From positions 186,001 through 250,000 of the forward strand of contig NZ_FXTC01000001.1 of NCBI RefSeq assembly GCF_900182655.1: a stretch of 64,000 nt of DNA, in the 5' to 3' direction. Made by a program: the position numbers and the translations under genes. The notes beneath the pieces are model-generated. The model had not been told where the DNA came from, made no database searches, and saw only the letters and a list, made by a program, of their open reading frames with translations. Shown one piece after another: positions 35,461 to 43,036 of the stretch (its first letter is position 1; the number at the start of each line of letters is the position of its first letter). The DNA is from Chryseobacterium rhizoplanae (GTDB lineage Bacteria > Bacteroidota > Bacteroidia > Flavobacteriales > Weeksellaceae).

Positions 35461-36261
35461 ATGGATACATTAAACCTGGAAAAGTATTTCGAAAGAATTC
35501 ATTTCTCAGGAACTCCGGAAACGAGTATGGAGGTCTTGAAAACAATACACCAGCTTCATCCTAAACACATTCCCTTTGAGAATATTGACCCTTACACAGG
35601 AACAGTTCCTTCTCTGGATATGGATGATATTTTCAAAAAACTGGTTACAGAATCGAGAGGCGGATATTGCTATGAACAAAACCTGCTTTTAAGCGAAGTT
35701 TTAAAACATTTAGGCTTCAATGTAAAATTACAATTGGGAAGAGTAGTATGGGGTAGACAGGAAGACAGCGTTGCGGCACAGACTCATTTATTACTGATCG
35801 TTGATTTTGGAGGTAAAAAATATATTGTAGACTGTGGATTTGGGACAGCTACCCTTACATCACCGATCCTTTTAAATGAAGAAGAACCACAGCAAACACC
35901 CAACGGAATATTTAAAGTTTCCCATAAAGAAGAAACCTATACCCTCTGGATGCTGAAAGAACAATGGTCCCCGGTGTACCGCTTCATACCTGAACATGTA
36001 GAGCCTATTGATCTTACTATCTCAAATTGGTATTTGTCTACTCATCCGGATTCTCATTTTAAAAACAAACTGATCCTTTCAAAAGTAGATGAGAATGCCC
36101 GTTATACCTATACAGACCATGTCCTGAATATCCGGTCTGATCATGGTGAAAAAGAATCTATATCTATAGAAAATGATATGCAGTTGTATGAAATACTGAT
36201 GAATACTTTTGGACTCAAAGAAAATGCAGTAGAAGCGTTAAAATCAAAAACCGAAGTTTGA
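35461..36261 (+). CDS. arylamine N-acetyltransferase
   Basis: A 266-residue enzyme with the catalytic triad Cys70 (RGGYCYEQN), His109 (AQTHLLL) and Asp124 (IVDCGFG), the classic order of the NAT family. It transfers an acetyl group from acetyl-CoA to arylamines or arylhydrazines, a detoxification step. It is 107 bases after the MFS exporter in the same direction, so a joint role in xenobiotic handling is possible but not shown. Confidence 0.95.
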   Translation: MDTLNLEKYFERIHFSGTPETSMEVLKTIHQLHPKHIPFENIDPYTGTVPSLDMDDIFKKLVTESRGGYCYEQNLLLSEVLKHLGFNVKLQLGRVVWGRQEDSVAAQTHLLLIVDFGGKKYIVDCGFGTATLTSPILLNEEEPQQTPNGIFKVSHKEETYTLWMLKEQWSPVYRFIPEHVEPIDLTISNWYLSTHPDSHFKNKLILSKVDENARYTYTDHVLNIRSDHGEKESISIENDMQLYEILMNTFGLKENAVEALKSKTEV

Positions 36262-36295
36262 CGGGAGATAAAAATGCAATCTTTGTATATAACAA

Positions 36296-36323
36296 AAACG
36301 GGAAGCTATCCAGCTTCCCGTTT
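36296..36323. terminator. bidirectional intrinsic terminator
   Basis: A 12-bp perfect stem (AAACGGGAAGCT / AGCTTCCCGTTT, loop ATCC), placed between two convergent genes. Confidence 0.9.
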
Positions 36324-36348
36324 CTTTGAAATCTGATTTTTATGAAAA

Positions 36349-37299
36349 TTATGGATAAAGGGATTTTGTCCCGTTACTTACAATATTACTGCCCAATCCT
36401 GAGAATGACACAGAAAAGTTAGTGGTATTAAAGCTTAAAGAACCTGTAGGTGTACAAAGTCCCAATGCATAACGGCACTGTCCGTAAGCACCTGTTCTCT
36501 TTATAATCTTACTCTCACTTTTTGCTTTTCCTAAACTGATATATCCCCAGTCGCTTACATCTGCATTGGAAACTGTAGAACCAGAATAATAAATCGTAAT
36601 CTGATATCCGGTTTCACCTCTTTTTGAACCCCACAGCCAGCTTGCTGTCCACCATTGTTTATACCAGGTAGAAACTACTTTTGCTGCCTGATTGTTGTCG
36701 GAAGCTTCCGAATTTCCACGCGGATCCATCATGATAAGACCTCCGAAAATGTTGTCCCAGATAATCCCTGAATCTTTGTAAAAACATAGGGTGGTAAACT
36801 TTCCGTTTTTTCCATTCCATGTTATCTCCATAACGTTGGTGCCGGCTTTTACTTCTTCAGTGACAGCTTCTTTCAACCCCTGCTGAGCTGTTGTCAGATC
36901 ATCTCCATTGTATAGATCTCCAATTTTTCCAATCTTTACTGAAGAGGGATCCATAATGTTTCCCGATGCAATAAACTGGTCTTTGTCTGTGATCAGGCTA
37001 TTGGAAAGATCAATGCCTTTTTGAGTTGAAATTTTTCCCAATACTTTCACTTCTGCAATCTGCAGATCATTTTTCAGATAAGTTTCAAGGTTTTTTCCGG
37101 ATTCATTCAGTTGAAGCTGTACCGTTTCAGGAACAATTTGAGAGGAAAGAGGGGTGATCTCTTTTTTCAGGTCTGCGACGGTTGTTTTGGCCTGAACTGT
37201 TTCCTGTTGATTGATTTCGTTGTTTTCATTCTGGCAGCTATTGAATGCCAATGCCGATAATACGGCGAAAACTTTAAAAGTAGTCACTAGTTTTTTCAT
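36349..37299 (-). CDS. lipoprotein of unknown function
   Basis: A 316-residue protein with a lipoprotein-type signal ending NSC (Cys22). The mature N-terminal half is helical and charged (~25-140). The C-terminal half has many Trp/Tyr residues (for example WYKQWWTASWLWGSKRGE) and a final Ser/Asn-rich beta segment. It has no recognised family. Two cysteines in GQCRYALGLC could form a disulfide. Confidence 0.68.
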   Translation of the reverse strand: MKKLVTTFKVFAVLSALAFNSCQNENNEINQQETVQAKTTVADLKKEITPLSSQIVPETVQLQLNESGKNLETYLKNDLQIAEVKVLGKISTQKGIDLSNSLITDKDQFIASGNIMDPSSVKIGKIGDLYNGDDLTTAQQGLKEAVTEEVKAGTNVMEITWNGKNGKFTTLCFYKDSGIIWDNIFGGLIMMDPRGNSEASDNNQAAKVVSTWYKQWWTASWLWGSKRGETGYQITIYYSGSTVSNADVSDWGYISLGKAKSESKIIKRTGAYGQCRYALGLCTPTGSLSFNTTNFSVSFSGLGSNIVSNGTKSLYP

Positions 37300-37609
37300 A
37301 CTATATATTTGTTTGGTTGTGCATTATAAATATACAGAATTGTTGCGTAATTCTCATTGTTTTGAATTAAATGTTTGCTAATTTATAATTTTTAGGGATT
37401 AGGTAGCAGGTGGTAGGTGGTAGGTAGCAGGGAATGGGAGTTAGAGAATAGAGGAGGGAGAAGAGTTTCAGATAATGACCCATATTCAATTTTTTAACTT
37501 GAACCTAGAACTTAAGACTCTGAACTCTGAAATTTTACAAAATCTTAAAATTTGTTTAAATTTTTAGTTTACCATTCATAAATGCAATAATCTTTCGTAA
37601 TTTTACCGG
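37300..37609. other. intergenic region with a G-rich degenerate repeat
   Basis: About 310 bases without a gene. Positions ~37394-37470 hold a G-rich string of words such as TAGGTAGCAGGTGGTAGG, and 37500-37531 a TGAAC/CTCTGAA stretch shared with 2873-2883. The G-rich words recur on the other strand at 40735-40795. The tatA promoter should lie at the right end; a near match to TAnnTTTG is TAATTTTA around 37598. Confidence 0.6.
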
Positions 37610-37951
37610 ATGGAATTAAGCATTGGAGAAATGGCACTCATTGCCATTGCAATCGTTGTGTTATTCGGACCGGATAAACTGCCTCAGATTGCGCGTGACT
37701 TAGGTGCAGGCGTTAGAAAAATGCGTGGAGCAGTAGAAGATATCAAGACTGAAATCATGAAAGAAACAGATAATCCTGTTTCTGAAATAAAGCGTGAGAT
37801 TGAAAAGGTGAAAGATGCTGCCAAAGATTTCAACCCGATGAAGGATATCGAAAAAGATATTCTGACGGAACCTGGTACTCTTGCTTCTAACGAACCTCCA
37901 AAGCCGAAGCCGGCTGATGATGAGACTTATGAAGGACCTGTAAGCAGATAA
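37610..37951 (+). CDS. tatA: Sec-independent translocase TatA/TatB-family protein
   Basis: A 113-residue protein: one N-terminal helix (~8-20), the FGPDKLPQIARDLG hinge and amphipathic helix of TatA/B proteins, then an acidic/Lys-rich tail. It forms the pore-lining part of the twin-arginine route for folded proteins. No tatC is in this window. It starts a tight group: PAP2 phosphatase 2 bases later, then a TPR gene overlapping by 4 bases. Confidence 0.92.
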   Translation: MELSIGEMALIAIAIVVLFGPDKLPQIARDLGAGVRKMRGAVEDIKTEIMKETDNPVSEIKREIEKVKDAAKDFNPMKDIEKDILTEPGTLASNEPPKPKPADDETYEGPVSR

Positions 37952-37953
37952 TC

Positions 37954-38520
37954 ATGGAGGAAATCATTCAGGAAGATAAAAAGGTATTTCTTTACCTCAA
38001 TAATCTGGGAGATTCATCTTTCGACCAGTTTTGGATGCTGATTTCAAGTACCTGGATTTGGGTACCTCTTTATATTATTTTTCTTTATTTTTTATACAAA
38101 AATTATCAACTAAGAACTTTAGTTTTTATTCTTATATTTATTGGGCTTGGAGCTGTAGTTTCTGATCAGCTGGCCAATGTTTTCAAATATGGGGTAGCGA
38201 GGTTGAGACCATGCCATGACCCTACTTTGGAGCATCATATGAGGATTGTGAAATGTGGCGGACAGTTTGGGTTTTATTCAGCTCATGCTTCCAATACCTT
38301 CTTTTTGGCAACTTATTTAGGTATTTTACTGAAAAAGAAGATTAAATGGTTTCCTTATGCTATATTTGTATGGGCTCTGGTTGTTTCGTACAGCCGGATC
38401 TATTTAGGAGTGCATTTCCCAATTGATATTTTGGTGGGGGCGTTTGTTGGATCTTTATTGGGAGTGATATTTGGTGCACTCGCCAAAAAAGTGATCAATA
38501 AACAAACTATAACCTCATGA
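37954..38520 (+). CDS. PAP2-family membrane phosphatase
   Basis: A 188-residue inner membrane protein with about five helices. The phosphatase motifs are in order: KYGVARLRP (Kx6RP), FYSAHAS (the PSGH motif, with Ser-Ala-His), and SRIYLGVHFPID (SRx5Hx3D). It could dephosphorylate undecaprenyl pyrophosphate or phosphatidic-acid-like lipids. The start is 2 bases after tatA's stop, and the end overlaps the TPR gene's ATG, so translation is probably coupled. Confidence 0.92.
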   Translation: MEEIIQEDKKVFLYLNNLGDSSFDQFWMLISSTWIWVPLYIIFLYFLYKNYQLRTLVFILIFIGLGAVVSDQLANVFKYGVARLRPCHDPTLEHHMRIVKCGGQFGFYSAHASNTFFLATYLGILLKKKIKWFPYAIFVWALVVSYSRIYLGVHFPIDILVGAFVGSLLGVIFGALAKKVINKQTITS

Positions 38521-39329
38521 AAAAAACTTTATTATTAGTAACTTCCCTTTGTTTTTCCCTTAATTTCTATGCCCAGGATAAAAAACTGGCCGCAGACTGT
38601 TTTAATAAAGCTGATTATAAGTGTGCTGAAGAGCAATACTTAAAACTGGCTGAGAAAGAGCAGATTCAAAAATTTCAGTCAGAATATTATGATTATCTCG
38701 GGACAGCTCAGAGAAGGCTTGGGAAGACCACTCAGGCTTTTAAATCTTATGATTCTGCCTTAAAAGCAAATCCTATGTCGGTTTCCGTGTATGTTAACCT
38801 TTCATCGCTTTACAGCCAGAAAGGAAACAAGGTAAAAGCACTGGAATATGTAGAAAAAGGACTGAAAGTGAATCCTGAAACTCCGGATTTATATCTTACC
38901 CGTTCCAAAATCTACGACAGCCAGGGAAAAAAGGAGCTTGCCATCAAAGATCTTAATCAGATTCTGACGTTTGCACCCGATAATATTTTTGCAAAAACAG
39001 GGCTGGCCAATCTGAAAAAAAATAGTGGTGACCTGGATGGCGCTTTAAAAGATTACAATACACTTATTTCTGAAAAACCCGAATCATTATTGTACAATGG
39101 CCGCGCTGATGTGTATTTTAAAATGAAAAAATATAAAGAAGCACTTACTGATGTGAATAAAGCTATTTCCATAGATCCGAAATTCGCGCAATCTTATGTG
39201 AGCAAAGCTATGATTCTGATGGATAGTTCCAAACTTAAGGAAGCATGTACAAATCTGGATAAAGCGGTTGCTTTGGGTTATGAAAAAGCGATGCTGACGG
39301 ATTCCTATGCTAAATGTGGGAAGAAATAA
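38517..39329 (+). CDS. secreted TPR protein
   Basis: A 270-residue protein with a signal peptide (ends NFYAQ, ~20) followed by about six TPR units covering the rest, e.g. VSVYVNLSSLYSQKGNKVKA. It overlaps the PAP2 stop by 4 bases (ATGA). Likely a scaffold in the periplasm or on the cell surface; its partner is unknown. Confidence 0.88.
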   Translation: MKKTLLLVTSLCFSLNFYAQDKKLAADCFNKADYKCAEEQYLKLAEKEQIQKFQSEYYDYLGTAQRRLGKTTQAFKSYDSALKANPMSVSVYVNLSSLYSQKGNKVKALEYVEKGLKVNPETPDLYLTRSKIYDSQGKKELAIKDLNQILTFAPDNIFAKTGLANLKKNSGDLDGALKDYNTLISEKPESLLYNGRADVYFKMKKYKEALTDVNKAISIDPKFAQSYVSKAMILMDSSKLKEACTNLDKAVALGYEKAMLTDSYAKCGKK

Positions 39330-39413
39330 ACTGACCTGATTATTTAATTAAATCCAAATTAAAATACCAAAATCTGGTTTAACTGTTTTAAAAACGAATA
39401 AAGAAAAAGAGAG

Positions 39414-39866
39414 ATGCTGAATATTGTTCTTGTAGAACCTGAAATACCGAATAACACAGGAAATATCGGAAGATTATGTGTGGGAACCGAAAGCAGATTA
39501 CACCTGGTTCATCCATTTGGATTTGTAATTAATGACAAAAATCTGAAACGTTCCGGACTGGATTATTGGGTACATCTCGATGTTTCTGAATATGAAAATA
39601 TTGAAGAATGGATTCAGCAGATCCCTGATCAGTCCCGCGTTTTTTTAATGAGTTCACATGCTGAAAAATCATATCTGGAAACCGATTTTCAGGATGGAGA
39701 TTGGCTGGTGTTTGGAAAAGAGAGTGTGGGCCTTAGTGAAGAGGTTCTGGACCGCTTTGAAAATCATCTGACCATTCCTATGTCTAAACTGATCAGAAGT
39801 TTTAATATCGCCAATTCCGTTGCTTTTGTAGTGGGTGAGGCGAAAAGACAGATCGGACTGAAATAA
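39414..39866 (+). CDS. trmL: tRNA (cytidine(34)-2'-O)-methyltransferase
   Basis: A 150-residue SPOUT methyltransferase. NIVLVEPEIPNNTGNIGRLC is the conserved N-terminus of TrmL, and LVFGKESVGLSEEVL and IRSFNIANSVAFVV form the SAM-binding knot. It methylates the wobble C/U of tRNA-Leu isoacceptors. It is followed by a palindromic repeat that can act as a terminator. Confidence 0.93.
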   Translation: MLNIVLVEPEIPNNTGNIGRLCVGTESRLHLVHPFGFVINDKNLKRSGLDYWVHLDVSEYENIEEWIQQIPDQSRVFLMSSHAEKSYLETDFQDGDWLVFGKESVGLSEEVLDRFENHLTIPMSKLIRSFNIANSVAFVVGEAKRQIGLK

Positions 39867-39886
39867 ATTCAATACATAAAATGAGG

Positions 39887-40033
39887 CTGTCTCAAAAGTG
39901 TCATTCTGAACACAGACTAAAAGTCTGCGAACGCAGTTCAGAAATGTAGTGAAGAATCTCATGTGTAAAATCTCAAGAAGATTCTTCCTTCGTCAGAATG
40001 ACAAAAGTCAAAGCTATTTGATTTTTGAGACAG
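39887..40033. repeat. nested palindromic repeat family C, copy 1
   Basis: Three nested inverted repeats: outer CTGTCTCAAAA / TTTTGAGACAG (39887-39897 and 40023-40033), middle GTCATTCTGA / TCAGAATGAC (39900-39909 and 39993-40002), inner GAAGAATCT / AGATTCTTC (39951-39959 and 39979-39987). The outer stem is followed by a T tract and could terminate trmL. A related but diverged copy is at 62104-62182. Confidence 0.8.
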
Positions 40034-40042
40034 TTTTTTGTA

Positions 40043-40516
40043 TTAATCGTTATGATAGGGCTTGCCCTGTAAAATCTGATCAGCACGGTAAAGCTGTTCA
40101 ACAATAAACAGGCGGATCATCTGGTGGGTAAAGGTCATTTTAGATAAAGACATTTTTTCATTCGCTCTGCTGTACATTTCTTCAGAAAAGCCATAAGCGC
40201 CTCCAATCAGGATGTGTACTTTTTTCACAGAAGAATTCATCCAGGTATCAATTTTCTGTGAAAATTCACGGCTGGTAAACTGTTTTCCTTTTTCATCAAG
40301 AATTACTACCAGATCGTTTTTGTCAATATGATTTAAAAACAATTTGGCTTCTTCCTTTTTAAGAAGGTCGGGAGAGAGGTTTTTGGCATTTTTAACATCC
40401 GGAATTTCAGTGATTTCAAAATTCCAGTGTTTAGGTAAACGGTTAAGATAATAATTGATTAAAGACGTAATTTCCTTATCGTCTGTTTTACCGATACAAA
40501 GTAAACTGATTCGCAT
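40043..40516 (-). CDS. rlmH: 23S rRNA (pseudouridine(1915)-N3)-methyltransferase
   Basis: A 157-residue SPOUT enzyme methylating position 1915 of the 23S rRNA decoding-centre helix. LIGGAYGF, SLSKMTFTHQMIRLFIVEQL and the final YRADQILQGKPYHND are diagnostic of RlmH. It has a canonical promoter 20 bases upstream. Confidence 0.96.
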   Translation of the reverse strand: MRISLLCIGKTDDKEITSLINYYLNRLPKHWNFEITEIPDVKNAKNLSPDLLKKEEAKLFLNHIDKNDLVVILDEKGKQFTSREFSQKIDTWMNSSVKKVHILIGGAYGFSEEMYSRANEKMSLSKMTFTHQMIRLFIVEQLYRADQILQGKPYHND

Positions 40517-40535
40517 TATAAGAAGTTTCAGAGGG

Positions 40536-40567
40536 CAAAGATAGGGCTTCGGGGAGAAAAGTTCAAA
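40536..40567 (-). promoter_or_regulatory. promoter of rlmH
   Basis: On the minus strand, TTTG (40564-40567), 20-base spacer, TATCTTTG (40536-40543): a full match to TTTG-N19-21-TAnnTTTG. The rlmH ATG lies 19 bases further. Confidence 0.6.
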
Positions 40568-40818
40568 GTTTTGGGTTGAATGTTTCTGGTTGAAGGATGT
40601 TGGTTATTAGTTGCTGGTTTCTAGTTATTTGTTCTCGGTTCTTGAATCTCATTCAAAAAATTCACTTGCGAAGCAAAATTCACTATTGACTTGAATAAAC
40701 CTTCATTACTATTTCACAGAATATTTTTCCCTAATCCCTGCTGCCTTCTATCTAACACCTGCCACCTAATTCCTGCCACCTATCACCTCTATCTCTTCCC
40801 TATTTAATTTAATTCCCC

Positions 40819-40826
40819 TACATTTG
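40819..40826 (+). promoter_or_regulatory. candidate -7 box for the YihY gene
   Basis: TACATTTG matches TAnnTTTG 19 bases before the ATG at 40846. No -33 TTTG was found at the expected position. Confidence 0.4.
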
Positions 40827-40845
40827 TATAAAGACAAACAGATCG

Positions 40846-41859
40846 ATGAGTGTAAAGGTTCCCAGATTTATTTTGAAGATTCAAGAGTTTTTTGACAGCA
40901 TCCATATTCCTGTTTTGGGAATATCGCTTTGGCAGATGTTTCAGATCTATATCTCGGGAATTTTCAAAGGAAAAATTGGTAGAAAAGCAGCGGCTATTTC
41001 CTGGAGCTTTACCATAAGTCTTTTTCCATTTATTCTGTTTCTGCTTTCTGTTTTACCTTATATGCCGCATTATGATAAACTGCAGTTCTATATTTTTGAT
41101 GTACTGATGCATAATGTGTTCCCTTCGAATATGGAAGGTGACGTAAGAGGATATATAGAAAGCAATATCATCCCAAATATGAGAGGAATCAGTAACCTGA
41201 CCATTGTTCTTGCGCTTGTTTTTGCTACAAATGGTACATTTTCTCTGATTAATGGTTTTAATGAAAATACGGATGAAAAACTGAGTGATGTAAAGGAGTT
41301 TATTCTTTCATTCTTTATCACAATAGGCTTTATTACCATTGTTTTTTTAGCTCTTTTCGGGGTGTATTATGTAGAGGTCGTAATGAAGCTGTTTACCCCT
41401 GCTTATGATATTACCTGGCTTGTAGATAATCTCTCCAGTATTATTGGATTCGTTTCTTTTCCTCTTTTTTACTTTATTCTTCTGACCTTATTTTATTGGT
41501 TGGGAACCGTAAAAATTACAAGATTCAGACAGGCGGTTCCTGGTGCTATTTTAACCACAATACTATTCGTTGTTACTACTTATATTTTTGCGATTTATGT
41601 AAAGGATATTGCGAGGTACAACGTTCTTTACGGATCCATCGGAAGTATGATCCTGCTGATGGTTTGGGTGAATGTGAATGTATACCTGCTTTTATTCGGA
41701 AATGAGCTGAATATGGCGATCAGAAAACTTAGAATAGAAAAGCTGCTGTCTGATGAAATTCAGAGAGAAACCATACACTATCACAGCCAGATTACAGAAC
41801 CTGACTTTGATGGTGACGAAGAACATAAGAGAAAACTGGAAACCCGAAAAAAAGATTAA
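40846..41859 (+). CDS. YihY/BrkB-family membrane protein
   Basis: A 337-residue inner membrane protein with about six helices and the YihY signature near the start (GRKAAAISWSFTISLFPFI). The C-terminal ~40 residues are charged and cytosolic. The family was once called ribonuclease BN by mistake; its real function is unsettled, possibly transport. Its stop codon overlaps the convergent nhaA stop: both use the palindrome TTAA at 41856-41859. Confidence 0.9.
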   Translation: MSVKVPRFILKIQEFFDSIHIPVLGISLWQMFQIYISGIFKGKIGRKAAAISWSFTISLFPFILFLLSVLPYMPHYDKLQFYIFDVLMHNVFPSNMEGDVRGYIESNIIPNMRGISNLTIVLALVFATNGTFSLINGFNENTDEKLSDVKEFILSFFITIGFITIVFLALFGVYYVEVVMKLFTPAYDITWLVDNLSSIIGFVSFPLFYFILLTLFYWLGTVKITRFRQAVPGAILTTILFVVTTYIFAIYVKDIARYNVLYGSIGSMILLMVWVNVNVYLLLFGNELNMAIRKLRIEKLLSDEIQRETIHYHSQITEPDFDGDEEHKRKLETRKKD

Positions 41860-43034
41860 TTCTCTTCCAGTTCGGGATTTTCTTTTGAACTTATACTTAG
41901 TATGGTAAATCCTGCAATAGCAGCTATAAATGACGCAATCAAAATAGCAAATTTCGCTTCATCCTGAATGGGGATCTCTCCTTTAAAAGAAAGCAATGCA
42001 ATAAAGATGGACATGGTAAATCCAATTCCGGCCAACAGACCTACACCAATCATCTGAAGCCAGTTGCTGTTTTGAGGCAGAGAACTAAGCTTTAATTTGA
42101 TCGCAATGAGTGAAAACAGATTGATACCGATCAGCTTACCCAATACCAAACCGCAAATAATTCCCAATCCTAATGTACTTGTAACACCGGCAACCATTTC
42201 ACTGGAAAAAGTGATATTGGTGTTCGTTAAAGCGAATATGGGCATGATCAGAAAGCTTACCGGAATGTGAAGCTGATGCTCCAGTTTTTCCAATGGCGAT
42301 ATTTCTACATGGGAAGCGTTGGTAGGTATTGAAAAGGCAAGTAAAACACCTGCTATAGTGGCGTGAATTCCGGAGTGATGAAGGAAATACCATAAAAACA
42401 GTCCGGGAATAATATAAAATATAGTTTTGGTTACTTTTAAGAAATTTAAAATAAACAGCAGGGCAGTCACTCCAAAAGATAACAGGAGATAACTCCAGTG
42501 GATTTGTTCAGTATAGAAAATTGCAATCACAAGAATCGCTCCCAGGTCATCTACAATAGCCAATGCTGCTAAAAATATCTTGATAGAATTGGGAATCTTT
42601 TTACCCAGCATTGAAATAATCGCCAGAGAAAAAGCAATATCTGTGGCCATAGGAATTCCCCAGCCATTGCTGTATTCCGTTCCGGTATTGAAAATGCTGT
42701 AGATTACAGCAGGAACAAGCATTCCGCCTACCGCTGCAAAAATGGGAAGCGAAGCATTTTTAAAAGATGAAAGTTCACCTTCTACCAGTTCCCGCTTTAT
42801 TTCAAGGCCTACCAGAAGGAAGAATACGGCCATCAATCCGTCATTGATCCAGATGCTGACAGGATATTCCAATCCAAAAAGATGGGTGCCCACTTCTTTG
42901 TCTAAAAAATGCTGAAAGTTCTCTGCAGCAGATGAATTGGCAATAAGCAATGAAACAAGTACACAGAAAATAAGAATAATTCCTGAAGACTGACTGTTGT
43001 TGAAAAATTTTTTAAAATATAGAGATAAATTCAT
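41856..43034 (-). CDS. nhaA: Na+/H+ antiporter NhaA
   Basis: A 392-residue antiporter with about 12 helices. MATDIAFSLA carries Asp132 and AIVDDLGAI carries Asp162/Asp163, matching the ion-binding Asp133/163/164 of E. coli. It exports Na+ for protons under alkaline or salt stress. It starts 2 bases after the (p)ppGpp synthetase gene ends, so the two are translated from one message. Confidence 0.95.
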   Translation of the reverse strand: MNLSLYFKKFFNNSQSSGIILIFCVLVSLLIANSSAAENFQHFLDKEVGTHLFGLEYPVSIWINDGLMAVFFLLVGLEIKRELVEGELSSFKNASLPIFAAVGGMLVPAVIYSIFNTGTEYSNGWGIPMATDIAFSLAIISMLGKKIPNSIKIFLAALAIVDDLGAILVIAIFYTEQIHWSYLLLSFGVTALLFILNFLKVTKTIFYIIPGLFLWYFLHHSGIHATIAGVLLAFSIPTNASHVEISPLEKLEHQLHIPVSFLIMPIFALTNTNITFSSEMVAGVTSTLGLGIICGLVLGKLIGINLFSLIAIKLKLSSLPQNSNWLQMIGVGLLAGIGFTMSIFIALLSFKGEIPIQDEAKFAILIASFIAAIAGFTILSISSKENPELEEN

Positions 43035-43036
43035 GT

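Larger units (their letters stand above)
40517..40845. other. intergenic region with low-complexity repeat words
   Basis: 329 bases between divergent rlmH and the YihY gene. It holds both promoters at its ends. The centre is a G/T-skewed then C/T-skewed stretch with words like CCTGCCACCTA; its reverse complement resembles the G-rich words at 37394-37470. No gene seen. Confidence 0.6.
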
